A stretch of DNA of 64,000 bases from Thalassobacillus devorans (GTDB lineage: Bacteria; Bacillota; Bacilli; Bacillales; Halobacillaceae). Shown here one piece after another: positions 8,131 through 17,028 of the stretch (position 1 is its first letter; each line of letters opens with the position of its first letter). The notes under the pieces were generated by a model. That model was not told the origin of the DNA. It made no database searches and saw only the letters and a list, made by a program, of their open reading frames with translations. The stretch covers positions 831,384 to 895,383 of the forward strand of contig NZ_FXEH01000005.1 of NCBI RefSeq assembly GCF_900176565.1, in the 5' to 3' direction. The position numbers and the translations under genes are program-made.

Positions 8131-9396
8131 TTACAATAAAATGAGTGAGAGCTCCTCAAAGAAAATCAGCAGGAACGAAACAAATACCAGCATGATGATG
8201 TATGGCGGTGTTCCTTTGATAACTTCCAGGTACGGCTTATTGAACACCGCACTGGCTGTAAATATGTCGACACCGAATGGTGGTGTTGCAGATCCTAGTG
8301 CTGCCTGGAATGTGATAACTACTCCTAAATGAATAGGATCGATACCCGCACTCATTGCAGCCGGATAGAAGATCGGTGTCAATACCAGAATGACGACGAT
8401 TGGATCTACGAACATACATCCGATGAAGAAAAATAAGGTAACCATAAGTAATACGAAAATCGCACTAGGTTCAGGGCCAAGGACAGCCTCAGTGATCATT
8501 TGAGGAATTCTGGCAAACGAAATGACCCAAGTGAATGCCTGTCCACCTGCTACCAGCACAAATACAGCAGAGGTTACTAAACCGGTGGAACGTGCAATCT
8601 TCGGCAATTCTTTTATATGGATGGAACGATAAATCAATACTTCGAGAACAAAAGCATAGAGGACAGAAACCCCCGCCGCTTCTGTAGGACTAAAGATACC
8701 CTCATAAATACCACCTATGATGATAATCGGGAATCCCAGCGGAAGCAATGCTTTACGGAAGGATCGGAAACGTTCTCCCCAGCTCGCTTTTGCTGTCAAT
8801 GGAATGTCAGCGACTTTCGCATAAATAACACTATAAATGGCAAATAATAGAAAAACAATAACCCCTGGAACAATACCGGCAATAAACAAATCACCGACAG
8901 ATGTTCCCGACACAAGTCCATACATGATCATTCCGATACTTGGTGGAACGAGCAATGCGATATCACTGGAGTTAATAATCAGTGCTATTGCAGTAGGATC
9001 TTTGTAGCCCACTTTCAATAACCTTTCCCTCATCGGTGTACCGATTGCAACAACTGTCGCCTGTGTCGATCCTGAAATAGCACCGAACAACGTACAGGCA
9101 GCCGCGGTGGTAATCGCATATCCCCCGCGCAGATGACCAATGAAAGAACTGATGAAATCCAACAGCCGTTTAGAAGTCTTACCAGTCGTCATGATATCAG
9201 CCGCAAAAATAAACAATGGAACAGCCAGTAGTACATAAGGCTCGATTCCTGTAGCGAACTGCTTCATCAATAGCATCGGATCTAAGTTTGGAAAATATAA
9301 GAATAGGACAACCATTGGCGCCGCCATAAGCGGGATCATCATTGGGAAGTTCAATAACAATAGTACAACCATGATTGTTAACAGAGTAGCTACCAT
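8131..9396 (-). CDS. dctM: TRAP transporter large permease (DctM type)
   Basis: A 421-residue protein with about 12 membrane helices, the large transmembrane subunit of the TRAP transporter that couples uptake to an ion gradient. Family motifs include VPLFIFAADIMTTG near residues 58-71, AAACTLFGAISGSTQATVVAIG, IALLVPPSIGMIMYG and, near the end, ALGSATPPFGVDIFTASAV. It starts 49 nt after dctQ and ends 36 nt before dctP, so the three are one operon. The binding site GGAAAGGAAAACAAT precedes the ATG. Confidence 0.95.
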   Translation of the reverse strand: MVATLLTIMVVLLLLNFPMMIPLMAAPMVVLFLYFPNLDPMLLMKQFATGIEPYVLLAVPLFIFAADIMTTGKTSKRLLDFISSFIGHLRGGYAITTAAACTLFGAISGSTQATVVAIGTPMRERLLKVGYKDPTAIALIINSSDIALLVPPSIGMIMYGLVSGTSVGDLFIAGIVPGVIVFLLFAIYSVIYAKVADIPLTAKASWGERFRSFRKALLPLGFPIIIIGGIYEGIFSPTEAAGVSVLYAFVLEVLIYRSIHIKELPKIARSTGLVTSAVFVLVAGGQAFTWVISFARIPQMITEAVLGPEPSAIFVLLMVTLFFFIGCMFVDPIVVILVLTPIFYPAAMSAGIDPIHLGVVITFQAALGSATPPFGVDIFTASAVFNKPYLEVIKGTPPYIIMLVFVSFLLIFFEELSLILL

Positions 9397-9445
9397 ATTG
9401 TTTTCCTTTCCTGAATAGATTTGTTTGCATCAATTTAATTATCGT

Positions 9446-10009
9446 CTACAAATGAACTTCATCCTGGACGTCCCGTTCACTCAATTCTTTATCATTATAA
9501 TCTGTAGCATCTGTGCCCAGATAAACGGTGTCCCTGTCTGTTATATTGATTAACATATTCCGTATAAATTGGATTCCTCCCAGCGCGAAGCCGATCGGTA
9601 TCGCAATGTACATATAATATAAAGGTGTTTGCATCGCTGAAGTTACTCGCCCTGAATTTTTGATATCGATTACATATAAATAAGAATAATAAGCGAGTAC
9701 AAACAAGAAAAGAGCTGTTATCGCGGGGATGAGAATCATAAGTACCTTTCTTATTTTAAACGGAGCCATATCGTAAAATGCCGACATACTGATATGCCTG
9801 CCTTTGCGTGCGGCGTAACTGATACCCATAAAAGTTGCGATAATGACGGAAAACTGACTGACCTCGTCAGCAAATGGAGGGGAATAAGTAAACAGCGCTC
9901 TCATCAGAGCTTTACCGACAACCATGACTGCAATGATGATTACAGCATAGCTTAATATGAATTCTTCTAATTTAAGTATAAAATTGTCTAGCATCCTAAG
10001 TAATTTCAA
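9446..10009 (-). CDS. dctQ: TRAP transporter small permease (DctQ type)
   Basis: A 187-residue protein with four membrane helices, the small TRAP subunit. The helix-2 region with YSPPFADEVSQFSVIIATFMG and the AARKGRHISMSAFYD loop are diagnostic. The last 30 residues are a polar cytoplasmic tail. Translation starts at TTG, about 10 nt after AGGAGG. It is the first gene of the TRAP operon. The 275-nt gap upstream is AT-rich, with short repeats of the kind CATATATAG/CATATAG around 10140-10165 that could be operator half-sites, though I cannot assign a regulator. Confidence 0.92.
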   Translation of the reverse strand: MKLLRMLDNFILKLEEFILSYAVIIIAVMVVGKALMRALFTYSPPFADEVSQFSVIIATFMGISYAARKGRHISMSAFYDMAPFKIRKVLMILIPAITALFLFVLAYYSYLYVIDIKNSGRVTSAMQTPLYYMYIAIPIGFALGGIQFIRNMLINITDRDTVYLGTDATDYNDKELSERDVQDEVHL

Positions 10010-10284
10010 TGTAAGTATTCCTCCTAATAAATTGCAGGAATTATCTAAAAAAGCTCATGTATTCATTATCATACCGAATGGCTTTCCTACATTCAAACTC
10101 CCCACTTCGCTATAAGACGCTTTCACTACATAAATATTGGCATATATAGCAGTTACGTCGCATATAGTTATATATTATCTCAAATGCTGGGTAATAATGC
10201 TTACTCTATATATTATCAGAAAATTCACTATAATTCTACCTAAAATATGACAGCTTCTAAAGGATGGAAGATTATAGGGTGTTA

Positions 10285-11124
10285 TTATTCACGCGAAAAG
10301 CGATAGACCACCGATTCCCCGATAGGATAATATCCTATCTTCTTATAAATTGAATTAGATGTGGGATTTTCGGCATCGGTATAAAGGCTGCAAAACCGGT
10401 AACCTTGCTCTAATAGTTTTTCCGTCAATGCCCAGACCGCTTGGGTAGCGTATCCTTTCCGTTTGTATTCATCAGGAGTATAAACAGCGTTGACTGTTGC
10501 ACCATGTTTCGTACTCCTTGACTGATTAACCATCGATACCGGGGTCCCATTCACAATCCATAAGTGCATGGAACCAGACTTAACCATATGTTCCGCCAGC
10601 GTTTCGGCGTCCTCCATAATCGATCTTTCTCCTGCTTCTCTTCCAAAGAAACGCAGCCATTCCGCAATCAAGGCTTTATCGCTTTCTTCTGCAACTTTTA
10701 GCTTTCCTCCATTTACATGAATTTGTTCAAGCTGGTCTAACCGATAGACAAGCTGTTTCATATGGATGTAGCTCGTACGTTTACTCTTCTTAGAACAAGC
10801 ATCTTTAAACACGGCAGCACCCTCTGCTTTCCCTACTATCCCATCAACCGGATAGCCATTATCATATAGATAGCAGGCTGCCATTTCGATGACTGATTGA
10901 TCGGTATCACATGCAGGAAGCACCCACTGATTCCGCATCGTATGTAACAGGGTATAGACTACCTCGCCGCCATTTTCAATTGTAATCAAGTCCGCTTCTG
11001 CAGGCTGTTTCTTTAAACGCTCTGCGATACCTAAAGGCAAGTTATTCATCGCCTCCTGTTTCATCAGCAGAGGCTCTACCTTATGTAAATACTCCTTTGG
11101 ATCTTTGTATTCCTTTACCTCCAT
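10285..11124 (-). CDS. GNAT family N-acetyltransferase
   Basis: A 279-residue protein with two parts. The C-terminal half is a clear GNAT domain: VNAVYTPDEYKRKGYATQAVWALTEKLLEQG carries the acetyl-CoA pyrophosphate loop (RKGYAT), followed by SLYTDAENPTSNSIYKKIGYYPIGE. The N-terminal half is a GNAT-like region without a good loop. The ATG of MEVKEYKDP is chosen because GGGGGAGGG lies upstream. The acceptor substrate is unknown. It is divergent from the SE1832 gene, with the two start regions only about 80 nt apart. Confidence 0.88.
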   Translation of the reverse strand: MEVKEYKDPKEYLHKVEPLLMKQEAMNNLPLGIAERLKKQPAEADLITIENGGEVVYTLLHTMRNQWVLPACDTDQSVIEMAACYLYDNGYPVDGIVGKAEGAAVFKDACSKKSKRTSYIHMKQLVYRLDQLEQIHVNGGKLKVAEESDKALIAEWLRFFGREAGERSIMEDAETLAEHMVKSGSMHLWIVNGTPVSMVNQSRSTKHGATVNAVYTPDEYKRKGYATQAVWALTEKLLEQGYRFCSLYTDAENPTSNSIYKKIGYYPIGESVVYRFSRE

Positions 11125-11207
11125 GTTACCCTCCCCCTTTTGGCTAAAAGTGCACTTACTATACCACACTTGACAGCTCCTCTACAATGGAATTAGAGGT
11201 GATGACA

Positions 11208-11387
11208 GTGACAAATAATGAAATCAAAGATCAGATTGCCGAGCTGAAATCCGATTACGTCCGCATCCAGGGTGATTTAGATAAAATAGAAGCTACTGGT
11301 GGAAATGTCACGAATGCGGAAAAGCAGCTTCATCATATTGAAGAAGAGTTGAAACGTCTGAATCATAAACTTGCTGAAAACAAATAG
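11208..11387 (+). CDS. SE1832 family small protein
   Basis: A 59-residue helical, charged protein (EIKDQIAELKSDYVRIQGDLDKIEATGGNV...) that matches the pattern of the SE1832 family of Bacillaceae and staphylococci, function unknown. Two helices flank the TGGNV turn, as in a helical hairpin. GTG at 11208 has the best spacing (8 nt) from GAGG; ATG at 11202 is also possible but is too close. It is monocistronic and ends at a strong terminator shared with the antiporter gene. Confidence 0.78.
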   Translation: MTNNEIKDQIAELKSDYVRIQGDLDKIEATGGNVTNAEKQLHHIEEELKRLNHKLAENK

Positions 11388-11390
11388 AGC

Positions 11391-11430
11391 AAAAAACGGC
11401 AGTCCGTAACGTGACGGACTGCCGTTTTTT
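11391..11430. terminator. Bidirectional terminator, SE1832 gene and antiporter gene
   Basis: The 12-bp stem ACGGCAGTCCGT/ACGGACTGCCGT is flanked by six A and six T residues. It reads as a terminator in both directions; the antiporter stop codon overlaps its edge. Confidence 0.92.
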
Positions 11431-13282
11431 ATGACTCATCCCTACCGTTCCGCTGTTCTTCCAGTCGGGATTGAATTTTATCTTTTTCTTTATCAGGCGG
11501 CATCAAACTGACGACAGTATCGCCCTGTTCTGCCTTCGTGGGGAAATCTTCCGTAAAGAAATCAATTTTACCTGATGGCTTTTTAATAAATAACAGAATG
11601 GCACCGGGGTTTTTGTTCTCTAAATAATCTTTAAAGGTAAACTTCTGCGTAATACTTGTTTTCCGGAATTTATACCCTTCCTTTGCCAACTCGTTCAGTT
11701 TTTCCCAGGAAGCTCCTTCCTCAAAAAGGATACGGCCACCGATGGAGTGTACCAGACCTTCTAAATTATCTCCACTTTGGTTGCGCAAGCTTAATTGATA
11801 GAGGTTATTCCTGCCAAAAGTTGGTACAAAGGTAGTACAAATCAGAGCGTTATACGAATCAAGCTCCGACGCGGCAATCAAGTATTCGAACGGGGTCATA
11901 TCCATCGTATATTCCGTCTGTTCAGACAGAATTTCTCCATGGTAGATTGGTACCCCTGCCTGCCTTGCTATTGATAAACGTTCCCATGAAGAATCAATAA
12001 TCATTACTGGCACTTTTAATTCTTCCAGCGTTTTCGCTAAGGTTACCGTAAAAGAGCTGCTCCCGTTAATCAGGACACCTGGAGGCCCCTCCATGGATAA
12101 ATTCAGTTTCTTTGCAAGCCATTGGATAGAAAAACCATGGGCAACCACGGTAGAAAACACAAGAGCAAAAGTAATCGAAAGCAGTAAGTTCGCATCTTCA
12201 TACCCCTCATCCAGCAGGGCACTGGCGAAATAACTGGATACGGTCAACGCGACTATTCCTCGGGGAGCAATCCAGCCGACAAGCAGCTTCTCCGATTTGG
12301 TCAGGTCCGTTCCCATAGTAGAAATCCAAATAGAAAGCGGCCTTACGACAAATAACATTAACAGCACAAAACCGATGATTTGGAAATTGAGTATTTGAAA
12401 TAAGGTATCTGTCGTCAAAGAAGCCGTCAGCATGATAAAGATTGTCGATATCAATAGCAAAGAAATATTTTCTTTAAAGTGTCTCATATCTGAAATAGAT
12501 GGGATATGAAGATTAGCGAGTGTCATCCCCATCGCCGTCACAGCCAGCAACCCTGTCTCATGCATGATTTCATCCGATATGGTAAAGCAGGCGATGACGA
12601 CCGTAAACACAACAGGTGATTTTAAATATTCCGGCACATAGCCGGTCTCGAACATCCACCCGACTCCTTTTCCGCAGGCCCAACCAAGCACAGCGGCGAA
12701 CAGGGATGCAAGGAAAAACGCCAGCAGCGCCGGTACGCCAACTTCATCACTGAGAATAAATTGTATGAATTCAAAAGCGAAAACGGCTAACAAGGCTCCA
12801 ATAGGATCGACGATAATACCTTCCCACTTTAGAATTTTAGCAGGTCGAGCCTTCAGTTTCGCTTGTCTTAATAATGGTAAAATTACGGTTGGACCAGTAA
12901 CAATAAATAACCCGGCGATGACAATAGCTACGGTCCAGGACAAACCGGCAACGTAATGGGCAGCCAGTGCACCTAAAACCCAGCCAAGAAAGGCCCCAAA
13001 CGTTACTATCCTGACAACCGGACGGCCGAGACCTTTAATTTCTTTAATATCGAGGTTAAGACTTCCCTCAAACAGGATAATCGCTACCGCCATCGCAATG
13101 ATTGGACGGTATACATCGCCAAAGTCCTGCTCGGGGTTAATCAATCCCAGTATAGGACCTGCCAGTAAACCCGCAATTGACATGAGTACGATTGCGGGCA
13201 GCCGGAATCGCCATGCCGCCCATTGGGACCCTATTCCAAGCAGACCAATCAGCATGAATTGTAGTAAAATTGAATCAATCAT
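11429..13282 (-). CDS. CPA1-type sodium/proton antiporter with C-terminal RCK-like region
   Basis: A 617-residue protein. Residues 1 to about 390 hold 12 to 13 membrane helices of the monovalent cation:proton antiporter-1 family, with FIVTGPTVILPLLRQA and WEGIIVDPIGALLAVFAFE carrying the Asp of the ion-binding site. From about 400 a cytoplasmic Rossmann-like segment follows (GVLINGSSSFTVTLAKTLEELKVPVMIID), then a TrkA-C-like end (QKFTFKDYLENKNPGAILLFI). This layout fits NhaP-type exporters used for Na+ or K+ extrusion and pH homeostasis. The binding site AAAAGGAGTT precedes the ATG. The gene stands alone. Whether the soluble domain binds a nucleotide is inferred. Confidence 0.9.
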   Translation of the reverse strand: MIDSILLQFMLIGLLGIGSQWAAWRFRLPAIVLMSIAGLLAGPILGLINPEQDFGDVYRPIIAMAVAIILFEGSLNLDIKEIKGLGRPVVRIVTFGAFLGWVLGALAAHYVAGLSWTVAIVIAGLFIVTGPTVILPLLRQAKLKARPAKILKWEGIIVDPIGALLAVFAFEFIQFILSDEVGVPALLAFFLASLFAAVLGWACGKGVGWMFETGYVPEYLKSPVVFTVVIACFTISDEIMHETGLLAVTAMGMTLANLHIPSISDMRHFKENISLLLISTIFIMLTASLTTDTLFQILNFQIIGFVLLMLFVVRPLSIWISTMGTDLTKSEKLLVGWIAPRGIVALTVSSYFASALLDEGYEDANLLLSITFALVFSTVVAHGFSIQWLAKKLNLSMEGPPGVLINGSSSFTVTLAKTLEELKVPVMIIDSSWERLSIARQAGVPIYHGEILSEQTEYTMDMTPFEYLIAASELDSYNALICTTFVPTFGRNNLYQLSLRNQSGDNLEGLVHSIGGRILFEEGASWEKLNELAKEGYKFRKTSITQKFTFKDYLENKNPGAILLFIKKPSGKIDFFTEDFPTKAEQGDTVVSLMPPDKEKDKIQSRLEEQRNGRDES

Positions 13283-13463
13283 TACATAACTCCTTTTCTA
13301 TCACAAAAACAACACCTTTCTCCACCGTTTCTATCAACTTAAAATCATTCTATATTTCTATGATTCTACTGTAAATCATGTTGTTTAAGACTCTTTCCTT
13401 TACCCAAACAGAACTCCTTCTAACCATCCGGTTAAAATTGTCAACAAGCAATATAAAAATATA

Positions 13464-13492
13464 TTGACATCGAATTTCGCCCCTGATAATAT
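13464..13492 (+). promoter_or_regulatory. Promoter of the brnQ leader
   Basis: A consensus promoter: TTGACA (13464-13469), a 17-nt spacer and TAATAT (13487-13492). Transcription would start near 13499, leaving a leader of about 180 nt before brnQ. Confidence 0.8.
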
Positions 13493-13498
13493 TAGCTC

Positions 13499-13640
13499 GT
13501 CTTATAAATATTCAAAAAAATCAGAGCTGGTGCAACAGTTTGAAGATAACTATTCTTAGTCCTATCGTAATACATGAAAATTATAGGTAAGGGTTAAAGT
13601 AAGTAGAGGGTCGTCCCTGCGGTCAGGGGCGGTTTTTTTA
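13499..13640 (+). promoter_or_regulatory. Unclassified transcription-attenuation leader of brnQ
   Basis: Between the promoter and brnQ lies a structured leader ending in a terminator (13612-13639: CGTCCCTG, CAGGGGCG and seven T). It contains GGTGCAA near 13533, reminiscent of the conserved loop of T-box stem I, and AGAGGG next to CGTCCCT, but the diagnostic TGGNACCGCG block is missing. It is therefore a candidate attenuator of unknown class, perhaps a degenerate T-box. Confidence 0.5.
13612..13639 (+). terminator. Leader terminator upstream of brnQ
   Basis: An 8-bp GC-rich stem (one G-T pair) with the loop CGGT is followed by TTTTTTT. It lies 38 nt before the brnQ start, so it must be regulated or leaky for brnQ to be expressed. 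Confidence 0.75.
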
Positions 13641-13677
13641 CGCCTTCACCCTTTTGCCCATAAAGGAGGAAATATAA

Positions 13678-14991
13678 GTGAAAACAAGAGATACGGTCTT
13701 TATTGGTTTTATGTTATTTGCATTATTTTTCGGGGCAGGAAACCTCATTTATCCGCCTACACTGGGGATAGAAGCAGGCACTTCTTACTGGCCCGCTATC
13801 TTTGGCTTTGTATTGACCGGAGTAGGAATTCCAGTATTGACAGTTACCGCCCTTTCTTTAGTAAACAATGGAACCATAGAATTAGGGGCGAGAGTACATC
13901 CCTTATTCGGACTTATTTTCACTTCCGTCGTATACCTTGCTATCGGACCCTTTTTTGGCATACCACGAGCTGCCAACGTAGCTTATGAAATGGGCGTGCA
14001 GCCGTTGGTTAATGGAGGGAACTCCGCCGTATTATTGGTATTTACGCTTATCTTTTTTGCCCTTGTATTCTGGATAAGCCTAAATCCATCTAAACTCGTG
14101 GACCGTGTCGGTCAATGGCTTACACCGCTATTGTTAGCCGCCATTATAGCGTTAGTGATTGGAAGCTTCTTTTTATTGGATGGTACTGTTCAGCAGCCAG
14201 TTGAGAAGTATCAGTCTTCCCCATTTACCACTGGCTTTCTTGAAGGGTATTTAACGATGGACGCGATTGCGGCGCTTGCATTCGGTATCCTTGTGATTAC
14301 CGCTTTAAAAGATCGCGGGGTAACAGACCGCCGACAACTCACCCGCTTCACCTTAAAAGTGGGAGCCGTAACAGCCATTGGTCTCACAGCAGTCTATACA
14401 GCGATTGGGTGGATTGGAGCGAAAATGGCTACGGAAGGCTCCTATACCAATGGCGGAGAAATTTTATCCGGAGCAGCGCAATTCATGTATGGACAGCCAG
14501 GGACGCTTCTCCTCGGAATCATTGTAGCACTGGCTTGTTTCACGACATCTGTCGGTTTGACGGTTGCCTGCGGACAATTTTTCAGCAAAACCTTTTCCGG
14601 TCTTTCTTATAAATTAGTTATTTCTATCGTGATCATCGGCAGTTTTGCTGCGGCCAATTTAGGGTTGGAGCAGATCATCGCATTTTCCGTTCCGGTGTTG
14701 GTCTTCATCTATCCGATTGCCATCGTACTGATTGCGCTTGCCTTTGCCAACAGGGTGTTTAACGGTTCTACCTTTGTTTATCAAGGTGCTATTTTGCTTA
14801 CAGCAATCACCAGCTTATATGATGGGTTAGTAGCATTCGGGTTGGACTTATCCAATTTGGAACCATTGATGCAGCAATTACCTTTCTTTTCGCTTGGACT
14901 CGGCTGGGTTTTCCCTGCCCTCGCAGGAGCGTTAGCAGGCGGACTAATACAATTGCTTGTAACGTCCAACGATAAAAAACTAACAAACTAA
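13678..14991 (+). CDS. brnQ: Branched-chain amino acid transport protein BrnQ
   Basis: A 437-residue LIVCS-family symporter that imports leucine, isoleucine and valine with Na+ or H+. The N-terminus FIGFMLFALFFGAGNLIYPPTLG is the family signature, and about 12 helices follow. YLAIGPFFGIPRAANVAYEMG is a second typical block. The start is GTG, with AGGAGG spaced 8 nt upstream. A promoter and leader with a terminator precede it, so expression is probably controlled by attenuation. It is a single gene closed by a strong terminator. Confidence 0.95.
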   Translation: MKTRDTVFIGFMLFALFFGAGNLIYPPTLGIEAGTSYWPAIFGFVLTGVGIPVLTVTALSLVNNGTIELGARVHPLFGLIFTSVVYLAIGPFFGIPRAANVAYEMGVQPLVNGGNSAVLLVFTLIFFALVFWISLNPSKLVDRVGQWLTPLLLAAIIALVIGSFFLLDGTVQQPVEKYQSSPFTTGFLEGYLTMDAIAALAFGILVITALKDRGVTDRRQLTRFTLKVGAVTAIGLTAVYTAIGWIGAKMATEGSYTNGGEILSGAAQFMYGQPGTLLLGIIVALACFTTSVGLTVACGQFFSKTFSGLSYKLVISIVIIGSFAAANLGLEQIIAFSVPVLVFIYPIAIVLIALAFANRVFNGSTFVYQGAILLTAITSLYDGLVAFGLDLSNLEPLMQQLPFFSLGLGWVFPALAGALAGGLIQLLVTSNDKKLTN

Positions 14992-15009
14992 CCTTTGGAC
15001 TCAATTATT

Positions 15010-15058
15010 AAAAGGGCTGTCCTGCTGGTCTTCAAAAGACTTCCAGGACAGCCCTTTT
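15010..15058. terminator. Terminator after brnQ
   Basis: A 15-bp stem AAAAGGGCTGTCCTG and its complement closes a 19-nt loop; A and T tracts form the outer part of the stem. Confidence 0.88.
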
Positions 15059-15117
15059 GGTTATGATTATATTTGAGAACAGAACACGAAATAGTTGATC
15101 AAAACTTTCTTATCACA

Positions 15118-15969
15118 TCATTGCTCTAATAATGTGACACTGACTTTTACATCGAGCGTCTGCTGACCGCCCCGATATACACCCTGCAGCGGACTGACAT
15201 CGGCATAGTCACGTCCCGTTCCAATACGGACATGCTGCTCAAGAGCCTCTACGTTATTCGTCGGATCAAGGCCGACCCAGCCGATGCCGGGAACCATTAC
15301 TTCCACCCAGGCATGAGTAGCAGCATCCCCTATTAGCGCAGAATCTTCCCCAACATACAAATAACCGCTGACATATCGTGCCGGAATCCCTTTGGCCCGC
15401 AACACTGCCAGCATGATATGTGCATAATCCTGGCAGACACCTTTTTTATTCGGCCAGCTTTCATACGCCTTCGTATCTACATGGGTGGCTGTTCCATCAT
15501 AAACAATCAATTGATGGATATAGGCCATCAAATCGAGCGAAAATCTGACCGGATCAGCGGGGTCTCCGACAGCTTGCGTAATCTCCTCTATCTGTTCTTT
15601 ATACAAAAACGTATAGGGCGTCTCATTCAAGTATGCCAAATAATGTTTATGAAACAGGTCCGAGTGGAAAATCTCTCTCATTTCATCTGTGAAATGAATC
15701 ATTCGGATAAACGGACTTTTCTGAATACTGACGATCGAATTCGTCTTCACTTCTAAATGTTCATGTTTCTCCGGTATGAAAAACGTCTCGACGTGGTTTC
15801 CCCACAAATCAATGTGTTCCTTTGTCATGGAAGCAGGCGTGATTTCAGTACGATAAGACAATAGCCGCTGACACTCATCTGTTCTCGGCTTAAGCCTGAT
15901 ATGGTTCATACTTTGGTCCACGAAACTTTCATAATAAAAGATATTCGTATGTTCAATTTTATACTTCAT
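15118..15969 (-). CDS. Transglutaminase-like cysteine protease family protein
   Basis: A 283-residue protein with an N-terminal bacterial transglutaminase-like beta domain (HIRLKPRTDECQRLLSYRTEI) and the transglutaminase core. The catalytic triad is visible: Cys in KKGVCQDYAHIML, His in ATHAWVEVMVPG and Asp in GLDPTNN. No signal peptide is seen, so it is cytoplasmic. I chose the ATG of MKYKIEHTN because GGGGGA lies 8 nt upstream; a TTG five codons earlier is possible. It is the third gene of a conserved set with the alpha-E and ATP-grasp genes, thought from comparative genomics to make or process a peptide-like bond. The substrate is unknown. Confidence 0.9.
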   Translation of the reverse strand: MKYKIEHTNIFYYESFVDQSMNHIRLKPRTDECQRLLSYRTEITPASMTKEHIDLWGNHVETFFIPEKHEHLEVKTNSIVSIQKSPFIRMIHFTDEMREIFHSDLFHKHYLAYLNETPYTFLYKEQIEEITQAVGDPADPVRFSLDLMAYIHQLIVYDGTATHVDTKAYESWPNKKGVCQDYAHIMLAVLRAKGIPARYVSGYLYVGEDSALIGDAATHAWVEVMVPGIGWVGLDPTNNVEALEQHVRIGTGRDYADVSPLQGVYRGGQQTLDVKVSVTLLEQ

Positions 15970-16065
15970 GATGCCATCCCCCAACCGCGAAAAAATTCGT
16001 TACGTACTAATTTATGATAAGCGTACTCTTATAGTACCCGCTCTTTGTCGTGAAACCCTTACCTT

Positions 16066-17028
16066 CTATTTTATTTCAACTGGCTCAATCAAATAGTAAG
16101 TTTCCGAGAAGACCCTGCTCACCTGTATACAGCGGTTTTGGAAGTGATCCAGAAAGCCCATCAGCTCTTCCATTGCCATTGCCTCGAGGTTGAAATCAGA
16201 TACTTCCTGCTGGATCGTTTCAAGCAGGTGGAACAACCTTTCTGAATAATGGTGGATTTCCCCTTTTTCTAATTTGCGAATGGTTTCCATTACATGATCA
16301 ACACAGTAACGAATCGAGCGCGGGAACCTTTCTTCTTCAATGATGAAATGAAGGACGTGCATCGCATTCATTTTTGGAGGATATTCCTTGATATAGGCAT
16401 CATATCCATTTACCAGCCTTAAGGCAGCGAGCCAGTAATAATGATGATTGACCGATCCCTGTTTTTCCTTTCTGGCTTTCTCACAGATGACGTTCAGAAT
16501 TCTCGCCGTCTTCTCTGCCCGCTCCAGCCATTTGCCTATTTTTATGAAGGAATAAGGGACACCGCGAGTCATTGTTGATTCAATGACACCCTGGGCATTC
16601 ATCGATGTCATCGTAATTGTGTTTAGGAAATTTTGAATTTCCTGGATCGTAAATTCATTTCGGCGGACTGCCGGAAGTTCCAGATAAAAACGATTCAGCC
16701 CTTCCCAAACTCCTTCAGGAATAATGTCCCTTGTAGCACGAGCGTTCTCACGCGCATAAGTCATGCAATTGACGAGCGAATTAAAATTTCCCGGCTCAAA
16801 CGCCACGTAATGGATAATCTCTTCTGACTTCAAGTTTGGATACTGGACTTGATAATCCGCTAAAGAAGCAGTGATTTCTAATACTTCCTCCCAGTCACGA
16901 TTCAGTACCTCTCTGTCGTTCGCTTCCAGCATATTGATCAACTGGACATCAAGAACCCGGGCATTATTTTCCGAGCGTTCCAGGTTACGCGCCATCCAAT
17001 ATAACGAGTCAGCCACTCGACTAAGCAT
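16066..17028 (-). CDS. Alpha-E domain protein
   Basis: A 320-residue helical protein of the bacterial alpha-E (DUF403) family. The start MLSRVADSLYWMARNLERSEN is diagnostic, and EYRE-like helices with IEEERFPRSIRYCVDHV follow. The family nearly always occurs next to a circularly permuted ATP-grasp protein, as here, and is thought to be its partner. The ATG at 17028 overlaps the stop region of the upstream ATP-grasp gene by 8 nt, indicating translational coupling, and GAGGGGGA lies at good distance. No catalytic motif is recognised in it. Confidence 0.93.
   Translation of the reverse strand: MLSRVADSLYWMARNLERSENNARVLDVQLINMLEANDREVLNRDWEEVLEITASLADYQVQYPNLKSEEIIHYVAFEPGNFNSLVNCMTYARENARATRDIIPEGVWEGLNRFYLELPAVRRNEFTIQEIQNFLNTITMTSMNAQGVIESTMTRGVPYSFIKIGKWLERAEKTARILNVICEKARKEKQGSVNHHYYWLAALRLVNGYDAYIKEYPPKMNAMHVLHFIIEEERFPRSIRYCVDHVMETIRKLEKGEIHHYSERLFHLLETIQQEVSDFNLEAMAMEELMGFLDHFQNRCIQVSRVFSETYYLIEPVEIK

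Noticed and set aside
10130-10230. CATATATAG-type repeats upstream of the TRAP operon
   Set aside because: The short AT-rich repeats are too common in such DNA to call an operator without comparison.
13574-13597. Leader peptide frame MKIIGKG before brnQ
   Set aside because: No ribosome binding site lies upstream and only two Ile codons are present; kept only as a weak alternative in the leader finding.
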